A stretch of 64,000 nucleotides of DNA from positions 36,289 to 100,288 of the forward strand of contig JAGHUM010000043.1 of the NCBI GenBank assembly GCA_018064855.1, given 5' to 3'. Each line of letters starts with the position of its first letter. The first letter of the stretch is position 1. Source of the DNA: Candidatus Physcocola equi. Its GTDB lineage: Bacteria > Bacteroidota > Bacteroidia > Bacteroidales > Paludibacteraceae. The notes beneath the pieces are model-generated. The model searched no databases. It had not been told where the DNA came from and was given only the letters and a program-made list of their open reading frames with translations. This document shows, piece by piece, positions 52,684 to 62,143 of this stretch. A program made the position numbers and the translations under genes.

Positions 52684-53862
52684 TTATAATTCACAGCTTA
52701 GCAATTCTGCCAAAGCCAACTGATAATCGCGTTCAGCCTCAAGAGCCATTTGCTTCATTTCATAGAAGACTTGTAATTCCCCCACATATTCATGCACAGT
52801 CATCGCTTTTGCGTCAAAAGCCTTTTTGAGGACCGACTCCACATTCGTATCTTCAAGGACTTTCCGATATTCCCTGGATGCCCCACCAAGGGCCTGCGCC
52901 TTTTGGTATAAATCTCGTAGGTTAGCCTCCACCAATAAACGTTCATCTGCCACCTTGCTTTCTGCCACCAGTTGCTCCGCTTTGGCAAGTTTGACAGAGT
53001 TTCGGTTGGCCCACAAAGGAAGCGACACCCCCACCGTTGCCCCATGCTGCTGTTCGCCTTCCGACATCACTCCTGTATAACCAACAGAAAACGAAGGCCA
53101 ATTCTGTTTTTTGCTTTGGCTGACCGCTGCGTGTGACTTTTCCAGCATGGCATTCACCAACTGCATCTGTGGCAATTTACTTTCCATACCAGCAAACCAC
53201 GAATCAAAATCGGCAGGAAGTTCTACAGATTCATACTCACTTTCATCAAAATTGATTGTAAGTCCACCATTCAAACGAGCCAACTTTGCCAACTGCGTAT
53301 TTTTCTCATTTTCAAGCAACAGTTTTTCCGTTTTGATCTTGATCAACTGGATAGCAGCCTGGTTGGCCTCAATTATGGAAGCATCCCCTTTCTCCAGACG
53401 CTTTTGCATGGACTCATTGAACATCTGCGTTGTTTGCAGTTTTTTTTCAGCCAACTTCAACTGCGCGTTAATGGAAATCAGTTGCACGACAGTCTGCTTC
53501 GCCTCAAGCAACACAGCTTGACGCCCCACCAGATACTCCACATCCGCCACCACATCGGCTGCCACAGTCAGTTTCTTTTTCGCACCGCTCAGAGTTGCAA
53601 AATCAAAAGACTGACTCAGACCGAGTTCCGTCTCATTTCCCGCCCCACCGGCAGTGCCAAACAACTGCTTGACGGACAATTCGGGATCGTCAAGAGTTAA
53701 GCCATCACGGTTGGCAACCTTTTTTGCCTCGGCTTCTTTTTTCAATGTTTTCAACTGCACATTATTGTTTTCCACCGACATCAAAATCTCCTTGGACGTT
53801 TGAGCATAAAGTCCAAAGGAAAACAAAAGGAAACTTGTTGCAGAGACGACGAATTTGCGCAT
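52684..53862 (-). CDS. TolC-family outer-membrane factor of the heavy-metal RND pump
   Basis: 392 residues with a signal peptide (MRKFVVSATSFLLFSFGLYAQ). Two OEP (outer membrane efflux protein) repeats with long coiled-coil helices (about 110-200 and 290-390). It forms the outer-membrane channel for the pump encoded upstream. It is shorter than E. coli TolC, as usual for Bacteroidota CusC-like proteins. A separate -7 box at 53938-53945 and a 215-base AT-rich gap to the pump gene suggest it can be expressed independently. Confidence 0.88.
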   Translation of the reverse strand: MRKFVVSATSFLLFSFGLYAQTSKEILMSVENNNVQLKTLKKEAEAKKVANRDGLTLDDPELSVKQLFGTAGGAGNETELGLSQSFDFATLSGAKKKLTVAADVVADVEYLVGRQAVLLEAKQTVVQLISINAQLKLAEKKLQTTQMFNESMQKRLEKGDASIIEANQAAIQLIKIKTEKLLLENEKNTQLAKLARLNGGLTINFDESEYESVELPADFDSWFAGMESKLPQMQLVNAMLEKSHAAVSQSKKQNWPSFSVGYTGVMSEGEQQHGATVGVSLPLWANRNSVKLAKAEQLVAESKVADERLLVEANLRDLYQKAQALGGASREYRKVLEDTNVESVLKKAFDAKAMTVHEYVGELQVFYEMKQMALEAERDYQLALAELLSCEL

Positions 53863-53937
53863 ATTTCTATTGAGTTTGATGAAAAAACAACAACATCATA
53901 TCGGGTTATGAGAACTCCAACTGACAATTTACGTCTG

Positions 53938-53945
53938 CAAAAATA
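53938..53945 (-). promoter_or_regulatory. -7 box of the TolC-family gene
   Basis: Minus strand TATTTTTG, 75 bases upstream of the ATG at 53862. Confidence 0.45.
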
Positions 53946-54077
53946 GACAATAATTTTTGATTATTTAGAATGATTTTAAATATATTTTAGAATAACTCTA
54001 AATAAGAAATAACCTATATTAAATAAATTCAATCAGTAATTATTTAATTATCTATATCTTAAACAAAAGCATCATCT

Positions 54078-57000
54078 CTATTCTTTATTTAGAATTGAGT
54101 TTTTACTTTTATCTGTCAAAAGATACATAATCGGTATGACAAACGCATTGAGCAATGTTGAGGTAACCAAGCCGCCAAGCATTACTTTTGCCATTGGACT
54201 TTGAATTTCATTGCCAGGCAGTTCTCCCGCCACAGCCAAAGGGATAAGCGCCAAAGCCGAGGTAAGAGCCGTCATGATGATGGGGTTCAGTCGGTCGGCA
54301 GAGCCCTGCATCACACATTCCAAAGGAGTCAATCCCAGTTTGGAAAGATTATTGTAATGATCGATGAGCAACATTCCATTTCGCGTAGCCACACCAAAAA
54401 GAGATATAAATCCGATGGTCGCAGGAATACTGAGTTGTCCGCTTGTCAGCCCAATAGCCATCACACCTCCAATCAATGCCAACGGAAGATTGAGCAAGAC
54501 CGTGCCCGCCTGACGCGCGCTTTTGAACTGCTGACGAAGCAACAAAAATATGACCAGCAGGGCGCCCATCGTGGTAATCATCAGCGTGCGAGAAGCAGCC
54601 TCCTCACTTTCAAACTGACCTCCATATTCAATATGATAGCCATCTGGCAGATCCACTGCAGTCTTGATGCGGCGGCTAATGTCTTTCACAGTGCTGCGCA
54701 AATCACGGTCTTCCACATTGGCAGACACCACCAGTTTTCGCGACACATTCTCACGGCTGATGGTATTCGGTCCAGCCGAAGACTTCACTTCCGCCACATA
54801 TTCCAATGGGATCATACGCCCATCCGGCGTGTCAATCAGCAGATGACGGACAGATTCGGCAGACTGGCGATGATGGTCTTCCACGCGCAGGGTGAGGTCA
54901 AAAGACCTGTTGCCCTCAAAAACGGTGGAAACCGTTTCACCACCCAGCAACAAGCCCACGGAACGATTAAACTCTGCCATTGTAATACCAAACCTCGCCA
55001 ACAAATCTCTGTTGGGAACTATTTTGAGTTGCGGGCGCTCCACCTGCTGCTCCACATTCAAATCGGCAACACCCTCCACATCCGCAATTGCAGATTTCAC
55101 ACGGTTGCCAAGCGAATAAAGACGATTCAGATCGGGTCCAAAAATCTTTATGGCAATGTTTGCGCGAGTACCACTCAGCATCGCATCAATTCGGTGGGAA
55201 ATGGGCTGCCCCACTTCGATATTGACCCCTGGCAAAGTCTCCAATTTCTCACGCACCTCATGTGCCACTTCCTCTTTAGAGCGATTAGTCAAAACAAAAG
55301 GCGCTTCCATCTCAGAAGTATTGACACCGAGCGCGTGTTCGTCGAGTTCAGCACGGCCGGTCTTTCTCGCCACAGCCTGAATCTCTGGCACCTGCAACAA
55401 CAAATCTTCAGCCATTTTACCCAATCTGTCGCTCTCCTCAAGCGACACCCCAGGCAGCGTGGACAGACCTATTGTGAAAGACCCCTCATTGAACGGCGGC
55501 AGGAAACTACGGCCTAAATTGAAGAAAACGATGAGCGTCGCCACCACAGCAACGCCAACAGTTGCCAACACACGTTTGGGTTTCCCAATAGTCCACTCAA
55601 GCGCTTTAAGATAAGCCGCCTTCAGAGCAGTCACCAGACGAGGTTCCTTCGCCTCATCCACCTCTTTCTTTCCCGCGTCTTTAAGCAAGAAACTACAAAG
55701 CACCGGCGTAAGTGTAAGCGCCACCAATGTCGAAGCAAAAAGGGAAACAATAAATGCAATGCCCAGCGGTTCGAGCATACGCCCTTCCATACCACTGAGG
55801 AAGAAAAGCGGCAGAAAGCTCGCCACAATAATCAATGTGGAATTGAGGATAGGCATTCTCACCTCGGCAGAGGCATCTTTCACCACTTCCAAGACGCTTC
55901 TCCGTTCGCTTTCGGGCAACGCATTGTTGGCTTTTATATGGCGGAACACGTTTTCCACGTCCACAATAGCATCATCCACCAAAGATCCAATGGCGATTGC
56001 CATACCACCAATACTCATAGTGTTGATGGTCAGCCCCATCATTTTCAAAGTGATTACGCTCACCAGCAAAGCCAAAGGAATAGTCACCAAAGAAATGACC
56101 GTAGTGCGCGTATTCATTAAGAAAACAAACAAAACAAGCACCACAAATATGGCCCCTTCAAACAACGATTTTTTGATGTTTGAAATTGAACTGTCTATGA
56201 AACTTTGCTGGCGATAAAGCTGGGTATTCACTTTTACATCAGCAGGTAAATTTCCTTGCATATCCACCAAAGCCTTATCCAGTTTCTCGGTCAGTTCCAG
56301 TGTCCCCATATTTGGTTGCTTGGTCACCGTCAGCAGCACTGCCGGTTTTCCATTGACCGACGCCACTCCCATTTTAGGCGTTTTCTCCCCAATCTTCACT
56401 TCCGCAATCTGGTGCAGGGTAATAGGCGAACCGGAAGGCATTCGGCCGACAAGCGCCTTACCCATTTCCTTCAACGACGTAGTGCTGGCCATTCCACGGA
56501 TAATATATTCATTGCCATACTCATAGAGCACTCCACCCGAAGCATTTTTATTCATCTGCTCCACCGCATCTGCCACACTGAGGAGTGATATGCCGTAATA
56601 GCGCATACGTTCAGGACTAAGCAGAATCTGATATTCTTTTATATCACCGCCCAACACCGAAACTTGAGCGACACCACCGGTAGAAAGCAGACGCGGACGA
56701 ATCTCCCAATCGGCAAGCGTACGCAAGTCTGCCATAGATGTGGAATCGGCTGTCAAGCCCACAAACAACACTTCCCCCAAAATGGAAGATTGAGGTCCGA
56801 GCGTTGGTGAACCAACACCTTGAGGCAACGTTTCGCGAATCATTGCCACCTTTTCCGAAACAATCTGCCGCGCCAGATATATGTCTGTGTTCCAATCAAA
56901 CTCCACCCACACAACGGAGAAACCCGTCGTGGAAGAAGAACGGACACGTCGCACACCGGTAGAACCATTCACGGCTGTTTCAATGGGGAAAGTCACCAAT

Positions 57001-57188
57001 TGCTCCACCTCCTCTGGTGCCATGCCATTGGCCTCGGTCATCACGACCACCGTCGGAGCATTGAGATCGGGGAAAACATCCACTTCCATGCGACTGGCTG
57101 TATAACAGCCCCCTATCAACAGCGCCAGAGCCGCAAAAAGGATGTAAATTCTATTGTTGAGTGAAAAATGAATAATCTTATTGAGCAT
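54078..57188 (-). CDS. Heavy-metal-type RND efflux pump (CusA/CzcA-like)
   Basis: 1036 residues, full length. Proton-driven inner-membrane pump of metal-efflux systems. Two six-helix halves, each preceded by a periplasmic loop. The TM4 stretch NTMSIGGMAIAIGSLVDDAIVDVENV holds the acidic proton-relay residues of HME-RND pumps (as in CzcA). Other marks: MEVDVFPDLNAPTVVVMTEANGMAPEEVEQLVTFPIE, GVRRVRSSS and YGISLLSVADAVEQMNKN. Metal specificity cannot be read; the His-rich adaptor points to divalent or monovalent metal ions. It is followed by the TolC gene and preceded by the adaptor (61-base gap). Confidence 0.92.
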   Translation of the reverse strand: MLNKIIHFSLNNRIYILFAALALLIGGCYTASRMEVDVFPDLNAPTVVVMTEANGMAPEEVEQLVTFPIETAVNGSTGVRRVRSSSTTGFSVVWVEFDWNTDIYLARQIVSEKVAMIRETLPQGVGSPTLGPQSSILGEVLFVGLTADSTSMADLRTLADWEIRPRLLSTGGVAQVSVLGGDIKEYQILLSPERMRYYGISLLSVADAVEQMNKNASGGVLYEYGNEYIIRGMASTTSLKEMGKALVGRMPSGSPITLHQIAEVKIGEKTPKMGVASVNGKPAVLLTVTKQPNMGTLELTEKLDKALVDMQGNLPADVKVNTQLYRQQSFIDSSISNIKKSLFEGAIFVVLVLFVFLMNTRTTVISLVTIPLALLVSVITLKMMGLTINTMSIGGMAIAIGSLVDDAIVDVENVFRHIKANNALPESERRSVLEVVKDASAEVRMPILNSTLIIVASFLPLFFLSGMEGRMLEPLGIAFIVSLFASTLVALTLTPVLCSFLLKDAGKKEVDEAKEPRLVTALKAAYLKALEWTIGKPKRVLATVGVAVVATLIVFFNLGRSFLPPFNEGSFTIGLSTLPGVSLEESDRLGKMAEDLLLQVPEIQAVARKTGRAELDEHALGVNTSEMEAPFVLTNRSKEEVAHEVREKLETLPGVNIEVGQPISHRIDAMLSGTRANIAIKIFGPDLNRLYSLGNRVKSAIADVEGVADLNVEQQVERPQLKIVPNRDLLARFGITMAEFNRSVGLLLGGETVSTVFEGNRSFDLTLRVEDHHRQSAESVRHLLIDTPDGRMIPLEYVAEVKSSAGPNTISRENVSRKLVVSANVEDRDLRSTVKDISRRIKTAVDLPDGYHIEYGGQFESEEAASRTLMITTMGALLVIFLLLRQQFKSARQAGTVLLNLPLALIGGVMAIGLTSGQLSIPATIGFISLFGVATRNGMLLIDHYNNLSKLGLTPLECVMQGSADRLNPIIMTALTSALALIPLAVAGELPGNEIQSPMAKVMLGGLVTSTLLNAFVIPIMYLLTDKSKNSILNKE

Positions 57189-57249
57189 AACCGTCTGCTA
57201 TTACAACTGTCGGAAAAATCCGGTCAGCAATTTACGTTCAAAATCAAAA

Positions 57250-58530
57250 TTAATGAGAATGGGAATGCCCTTCAGGAATTCGACCGCTTGCCGCAGCCAA
57301 ACGCACTTGTGTGGCGCCTTTCACCACCACTTTCTCACCTTCCTGCAAACCCGATAAAATTTCGGTTCGATCACCATCGCTTTGGCCAAGTTTCACCTCA
57401 CGTTTCATATATCCGTCCTCATCCACCTGGATGTAAACGTAGAATAAACCTTGCTCCTCGGTAAGCGCACCCACAGGAACACTAATAACCCCCTGTCGTT
57501 CGGCACCTTGAAGAAAGACCTGGACAAAAGCACCTGGCACCACATCGCCCACATTGTCGAACTCAAATATGACGGGCAACATGAAAGAGTTTTCTGAAAC
57601 AGCCTTTCCAGTTGAAATCAACTTACCATTCATATCGTTGAGTTTAAACACCATGCCAGGCCGGTAGGGCATCACGAAATTGGCAGATTTCAAAGAAGGC
57701 AGCAAACCAAAAGTATGCTCACACATATCCGCACGCAACTGCAAGCGCTTGTTTTTAGACACTACAGCCATCGGCTGGCCAGCCTGCACATATTCGCCTG
57801 GCTGCACCATGCAGTTTTTCACAAACCCCGCAATAGGAGCGCTGACACTCGCCCCGCTTCCACTCTTCAATTTTGCCACGCCAGCATAGGAAGCCTTCGC
57901 ATTCTCATAGCGAAGTTTTGCATTCTCGAAGACCGACTGTGTCACAATTTTATCTTTCACCAGATCCGCTGTTCTTTCATATTCAGCCTTAGCGGCTTCA
58001 TATTCCGATTGTGCCTTGGCAACGGCGTCACCTTCAACCATCGACTGCCCCGAAATGGTGAACAAAGTCTCTTTATTGCCAACCGGCATACCATTGGCAA
58101 CCGTTTTCTTGGCATAAGCCACAACGCCACTCATCGGCGCCACCATAACATGCTCGTCGCCACCAGCCACCAGAATCTGACCGGCAGCCTCCTCCACCTG
58201 TGCGAAAGCGGACTTCTTCACAATTTCCAGTTCAAGACCTGCAGCCTTTGCCTGTGCCTCCGAAAAAGAAATCTCATCGATTGCATGGGCTTCACCTTTT
58301 GCCGCCTCATGATCGTGGTCGTGTTCCTCATGATCGTGCTCTTTTTCTGCAGCATGATCGTGCCCAACATGGTCTTCATCATGGTCTTCATCATGGTCTT
58401 CATGATGATGTTCTCCATGAGTTGAATGGCTGTGCTGGTGACCATCGTGGTCGTGTTGATGACCGGAATGACATCCGGCAAGAGCCAATGTCCATCCCAA
58501 AACACTTATTTTGACAATGTTTAAGTTCAT
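57250..58530 (-). CDS. RND periplasmic adaptor (CusB/CzcB-like) lipoprotein with His-rich region
   Basis: 426 residues from the ATG at 58530; the longer frame to 58611 crosses the promoter. Lipobox LALAGC at Cys19. Residues about 21-83 are a His/Asp/Glu-rich metal-binding stretch with over 20 histidines (HQHDHDGHQHSHS..., EDHDEDHDEDHVG...). The adaptor fold follows: a barrel-sandwich/hairpin with VMVAPMSGVVAYAKKTVANG, a coiled-coil pair (about 180-235), GFVKNCMVQPGEYVQAG, and a beta-barrel/MP domain ending GEKVVVKGATQVRLA and GHSHSH. The His-rich region likely captures metal for delivery to the pump. Confidence 0.9.
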   Translation of the reverse strand: MNLNIVKISVLGWTLALAGCHSGHQHDHDGHQHSHSTHGEHHHEDHDEDHDEDHVGHDHAAEKEHDHEEHDHDHEAAKGEAHAIDEISFSEAQAKAAGLELEIVKKSAFAQVEEAAGQILVAGGDEHVMVAPMSGVVAYAKKTVANGMPVGNKETLFTISGQSMVEGDAVAKAQSEYEAAKAEYERTADLVKDKIVTQSVFENAKLRYENAKASYAGVAKLKSGSGASVSAPIAGFVKNCMVQPGEYVQAGQPMAVVSKNKRLQLRADMCEHTFGLLPSLKSANFVMPYRPGMVFKLNDMNGKLISTGKAVSENSFMLPVIFEFDNVGDVVPGAFVQVFLQGAERQGVISVPVGALTEEQGLFYVYIQVDEDGYMKREVKLGQSDGDRTEILSGLQEGEKVVVKGATQVRLAAASGRIPEGHSHSH

Positions 58531-58551
58531 ATACGGAAAGTTTTTCACGTG

Positions 58552-58559
58552 CAAAGGTA
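58552..58559 (-). promoter_or_regulatory. -7 box of the metal-efflux operon
   Basis: Minus strand TACCTTTG, a full match, 21 bases upstream of the ATG at 58530. Confidence 0.55.
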
Positions 58560-58679
58560 AAACAAGAAACGTGCAAATGAATTGCAAACAAAGAATGCAG
58601 GAAATTTTCACAAATTCCCTGCATCCGTGTTATTTGTTTCTTGTCGTAGAAATTCATAACACATTGAACATTGAATATA

Positions 58680-58866
58680 AAATGCATTAGTTTTTCGAGA
58701 AAAACTAACGCAACCACCAAAAGAATATATCGTAAAGGGAGATAGCAAAGATGCCAAGGCAACACAACTATCTTCACTCATTGTCTCAGTTCAGATAAAA
58801 TCTATTTGTCGCGATAAACAAAGGTGGCAAAAACACCTTGCAACCGCAGATGCGGTAGCAAAGATA
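58680..58866 (-). ncRNA. Candidate structured small RNA or leader between hisIE and the efflux operon
   Basis: The 290-base gap downstream of hisIE has its own minus-strand -7 box TATCTTTG at 58859-58866 (predicted start about 58852). It is followed by two adjacent perfect hairpins (ACCGCA-GA-TGCGGT at 58843-58856 and AAGGTG/CACCTT at 58821-58839) and, about 120 nt on, by a perfect 10-bp hairpin TTAGTTTTTC-GA-GAAAAACTAA (58687-58708). There is no ORF. The end hairpin lacks a good T-run, so termination is uncertain and the RNA could instead be a long leader of the efflux operon. No known RNA family was recognised. Confidence 0.3.
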
Positions 58867-58901
58867 ATAAGATTTGCTATGATTAACAAATAAAAAACCT
58901 C

Positions 58902-59495
58902 TTACTTATGTCTGGCCTTGAGTTCTCTTGCCAAATCTTCGATGCGAACCCCTTTATAGGTAAGCAAAACGATGAGATGATAAAGAATATCGCAACATTC
59001 GTAAATAAACTGCTCTTTAGTTCCGTTGGTTGCTTCCACGATAGCCTCAACGGTTTCCTCGCCTACTTTTTGACAGATTTTGTTCACACCTTTGGTAAAC
59101 AGTTTCGTAGTGTAAGAGCCTTCCGGCATTTCCTGGTAACGCTTTTCAATAAAGTCCTGCAATTCAGTAAAGAAAGCAAGATCCTCTATGTTTTTGCTGC
59201 CGAGGAATGTGTCGGCACCTGTAGTCGATCCTTCTGGCATAGCCATGATTAGCAGCGAGTTGCCATCTTCACTTGCCAAGAGTTGATCCACAGCAAGCGG
59301 CTTGAAATATTCGCCGCCAGTAACGGTCTCCACTTCACCCTTTTCTTTGTTGAACAGTGCCACCGTCTTTTGGTTTTCCATTTGCGCCACAGCAGCGGCG
59401 TTCACGAAACCCATACGAAGCACTTTGAGTGTGCGCTTATCTTGTACGACAGCAGGAATCATTGCGCCATCGTTTGCAGAGAAATTCAAATTCAT
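58902..59495 (-). CDS. hisI: HisIE with intact HisE half and degenerate HisI half
   Basis: 197 residues. The C-terminal ~95 residues are a normal phosphoribosyl-ATP pyrophosphohydrolase (HisE): FIEKRYQEMPEGSYTTKLF, TKGVNKICQKVGEETVEAIVEATNG and DILYHLIVLLTYKGVRIEDL. The N-terminal ~100 residues align with phosphoribosyl-AMP cyclohydrolase (HisI) but lack its metal-site residues: the canonical DCDNDT is SEDGNS, the Cys pair of PxGPTCHTGxxTC is replaced by PEGSTTGADTFLG, and WTKGExSG is missing; no cysteine occurs in the first 110 residues. HisI activity is therefore doubtful. The gene is alone behind its own promoter (59545-59552), 8 kb from hisF. Confidence 0.88.
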   Translation of the reverse strand: MNLNFSANDGAMIPAVVQDKRTLKVLRMGFVNAAAVAQMENQKTVALFNKEKGEVETVTGGEYFKPLAVDQLLASEDGNSLLIMAMPEGSTTGADTFLGSKNIEDLAFFTELQDFIEKRYQEMPEGSYTTKLFTKGVNKICQKVGEETVEAIVEATNGTKEQFIYECCDILYHLIVLLTYKGVRIEDLARELKARHK

Positions 59496-59544
59496 GATAA
59501 TGTGCTTGAGATGAATTTATAGAGGTCACTTTGTATATTTAATG

Positions 59545-59552
59545 CAAAAATA
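59545..59552 (-). promoter_or_regulatory. -7 box of hisIE
   Basis: Minus strand TATTTTTG, a full match, 49 bases upstream of the ATG at 59495. Confidence 0.5.
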
Positions 59553-59621
59553 GCATTTTATGTTTCGTTATACAAAAAAGATGCAGCCGAAATTGCTTTT
59601 AGATGATGAAATGGATTATCA

Positions 59622-62135
59622 TTATCTTCTTCGACAGACTTTCCACGTTTGTTTCAAATGTCCTTTTTCAAACATTCTCAGCACATACACTCTGCCAGGA
59701 CGCAGCAGCCCCATCACACGAGAATAGTTGCCTTTTGCCAAAACCCGGCCAGATAAATCAATCGCCTCAAAAGAAAACTGGCTGGCGTCCATTGCTTCAA
59801 CCGCCGCATTTTTTTCAAACACGTCTTCCGCGCATTTCCGGACAATCACAACACTTGTGGCATGGACCGGAATCCGCCATTCCAACGCCTTGCCTTCAAA
59901 AGACAGTTGGTGAACGGAGTCTTCTTGGACATAAGTCACCAACCACCCTTCCGCCGCAAGAGAAGGCAGTTGCGGCACATCGTTTTCTCCCCAGCATTCC
60001 AACATTTTGGCAGACAAATGGCAAACCGGCGTTGAAGAACTGACCTCTGCCGCGTGGAACTGGTCGGACGACATTGTCAGCGAATCTTCCGACAAACGAA
60101 TACGACGATGAGGATAATACGCCCCATCGAAATCACCGCCAAACTTGATGTTGTTTAGTCTGCAACTTGCATCTGCTTTCACTTTCAGAGGCACAGCGTC
60201 GCCCATTTCAAAATACCGTCCCATATCGGCATATATGAACGGGATACGCTTGCTTATCCATTTCTTCAGGTTTCGCACTTCCGCTTCCCAATGTTGTTGG
60301 CTAAAACCAATATGATCCATGAAGAAAGGCATTTCATATTCCAAATTGGTCGAAAGACTGTCTATGACCGCATTCAGGCTGTTGGCACTGGCAAAAGTGC
60401 CCATATCCACCACAGCATGGTCAATGAACGACTGACGAAAATGTGGAAGCGACATCATTTTCTGAAACAACCGGCAAGAGGAAGGCTCATTAAAACCGCC
60501 TTTGTCGAAAAAAGGCGGTGTGCGTAGGGTGTAATTGAAATAGGTCAGGTCGTAAGGCGAACTGATCAAGCCCATGCTGATGTCCATATCTTTGGCAATC
60601 CACTGCCATTTCGCCCCCGGCTTTCTGTCTTTCCAGATCAAGACATTATTTCCCGGGAAATCGGTATTGGCGAAAAGCATATTGAAAATGTAGTAATCGC
60701 GAAAATTATCCACATCCATATAGCGGTCCAACGTCTCAAACGAAGTGGAATCCTGAGAATACAACGCCTTAAATTCGTCGAACTGCTCCACAGTACCCTC
60801 TTTCACCAAGCCATAGAAGCCTTGAATGAGGTCGAAATCCTTTGTGTCGAAATTATACGAAATATAATCCGCATTACTCCTTTCACGCAGATTTCTCACG
60901 CCCCAGTAATTTCCGTTCACAAACAGGAGGACAGGCTGGTAGGCTTGATAGGGGATCCCCATTTTTTTCGCCACCCCCACATGGGCAAAGGCATCGCGCA
61001 GGTAAGCGCCATTAGCATCCTGTCCGGAAGTGCGGATAACCAGTGATTTGTGTTTTGCCAAAGCGGGTTTGTCCGGAAAGAAATTGTAGTTAAATCTCTT
61101 TTTCCCATATCGGTCTCTGGCCTTCACCACAAACGATTTCAGGCGCATATAGCGGCTGGCATTGCCACCGATACGTAAATCGGTCAGTTGGCCGATCACA
61201 CTTTCCGCCCCCTCCTCCGGATAATACTCCATATAGGCTGGTCGGAACCACTCATAGTAATAATTAGCCAGGCCAAACACAGTGATGGCAGGAGGTTGAT
61301 CGGGATGCAGTTTCCCGTATTTACCTTTCGTATAAATGCCTAAGACAGGATCGTAGAGATAGTCGTCGGGCAAAGACAACGCCAACAAAGGCATGGTCTG
61401 CTGTCGGTTCAAGAATACATACGTCTGAGAGACCGCATAATGACCGATGGCAGAATCGGAAAACATGGCGGCACGCACCACCATATTGGTATCTATCAGC
61501 AACGAATCGGGGAAAATCCTGCTTTTTGGTGTCGGCACATCCCCGTTGGTGGTATAGCGACACACCGCATCGGCAGGCGCATCTTTCGGGGATGATATTT
61601 TAAGGTGGAAAGGAGTTGACTTCACTCCACCCTCTTGCGAAAACCTCGGTTTACCCATGAAAACGTTGGCGGAAAATCCATTGTTGGGTTGAGCGGGAGT
61701 TGGAGTCCGAAAGAAAGCCCATCCGTCTGCATCAAGTCTGCGGGCATAAGAAGCATTGGGCACCTTGGCTTCTGGAAGGAGCAGAGAGTCCACCACCTCA
61801 TGCTGAGGTGAGAAGAGATACAAGACCTCCCCTTCCTCTATTGGCAATTTGAAAGAAGTGTGCCACCCTTTGTTTTTCTCATCGCAGAATACGACAGGAT
61901 AACGTTCCCCTCCGCAATCAGGCAAAATGAAAGCCTCGTCGGGATGTCCCGACAAGGCTATGGTATAGTCTGCCACCGATCCGTCTGTCTCCAATTCAAT
62001 CCAGCCGGCGGGCATTTCATTTTCATCATCCACCACAGCGTCCACATTGGCTTGCATCACTTCGGAAAAGCGGACTGCAGCCTGCGCTGTCTGCAAGAAG
62101 CAGCACAACAAAAGGGGAAGGAGGGGGAAACGCAT
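59622..62135 (-). CDS. Secreted CotH-like protein with LTD and beta-sandwich domains and a type IX sorting-type C-terminus
   Basis: 837 residues from the ATG at 62135 (MRFPLLPLLLCCFLQTAQA, signal peptide); a longer frame to 62156 overlaps mnmG. Domains in order: a lamin-tail-like domain (about 20-140, RFSEVMQANVDAVVDDE...GWIELE), a chitobiase/Fn3-associated beta-sandwich (about 170-250, FHLKISSPKD...CRYTTNGDVPTPKS), a CotH kinase-like region (about 255-620) with WQWIAKDMDISMGL, and a C-terminal type A sorting-like domain (about 760-837, FEAIDLSGRVLAKG, LLRPGRVYVLRMF). This predicts export by Sec then type IX secretion, matching sprA in the same window. Function unknown; it starts 8 bases after mnmG. 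Confidence 0.82.
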   Translation of the reverse strand: MRFPLLPLLLCCFLQTAQAAVRFSEVMQANVDAVVDDENEMPAGWIELETDGSVADYTIALSGHPDEAFILPDCGGERYPVVFCDEKNKGWHTSFKLPIEEGEVLYLFSPQHEVVDSLLLPEAKVPNASYARRLDADGWAFFRTPTPAQPNNGFSANVFMGKPRFSQEGGVKSTPFHLKISSPKDAPADAVCRYTTNGDVPTPKSRIFPDSLLIDTNMVVRAAMFSDSAIGHYAVSQTYVFLNRQQTMPLLALSLPDDYLYDPVLGIYTKGKYGKLHPDQPPAITVFGLANYYYEWFRPAYMEYYPEEGAESVIGQLTDLRIGGNASRYMRLKSFVVKARDRYGKKRFNYNFFPDKPALAKHKSLVIRTSGQDANGAYLRDAFAHVGVAKKMGIPYQAYQPVLLFVNGNYWGVRNLRERSNADYISYNFDTKDFDLIQGFYGLVKEGTVEQFDEFKALYSQDSTSFETLDRYMDVDNFRDYYIFNMLFANTDFPGNNVLIWKDRKPGAKWQWIAKDMDISMGLISSPYDLTYFNYTLRTPPFFDKGGFNEPSSCRLFQKMMSLPHFRQSFIDHAVVDMGTFASANSLNAVIDSLSTNLEYEMPFFMDHIGFSQQHWEAEVRNLKKWISKRIPFIYADMGRYFEMGDAVPLKVKADASCRLNNIKFGGDFDGAYYPHRRIRLSEDSLTMSSDQFHAAEVSSSTPVCHLSAKMLECWGENDVPQLPSLAAEGWLVTYVQEDSVHQLSFEGKALEWRIPVHATSVVIVRKCAEDVFEKNAAVEAMDASQFSFEAIDLSGRVLAKGNYSRVMGLLRPGRVYVLRMFEKGHLKQTWKVCRRR

Positions 62136-62143
62136 AAATTCAA

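Noticed and set aside
58290..58480. Repeated GATCGTG/CATCATGG-like units that could be read as a tandem DNA repeat
   Set aside because: They are the coding sequence of the His/Asp-rich region of the adaptor protein.
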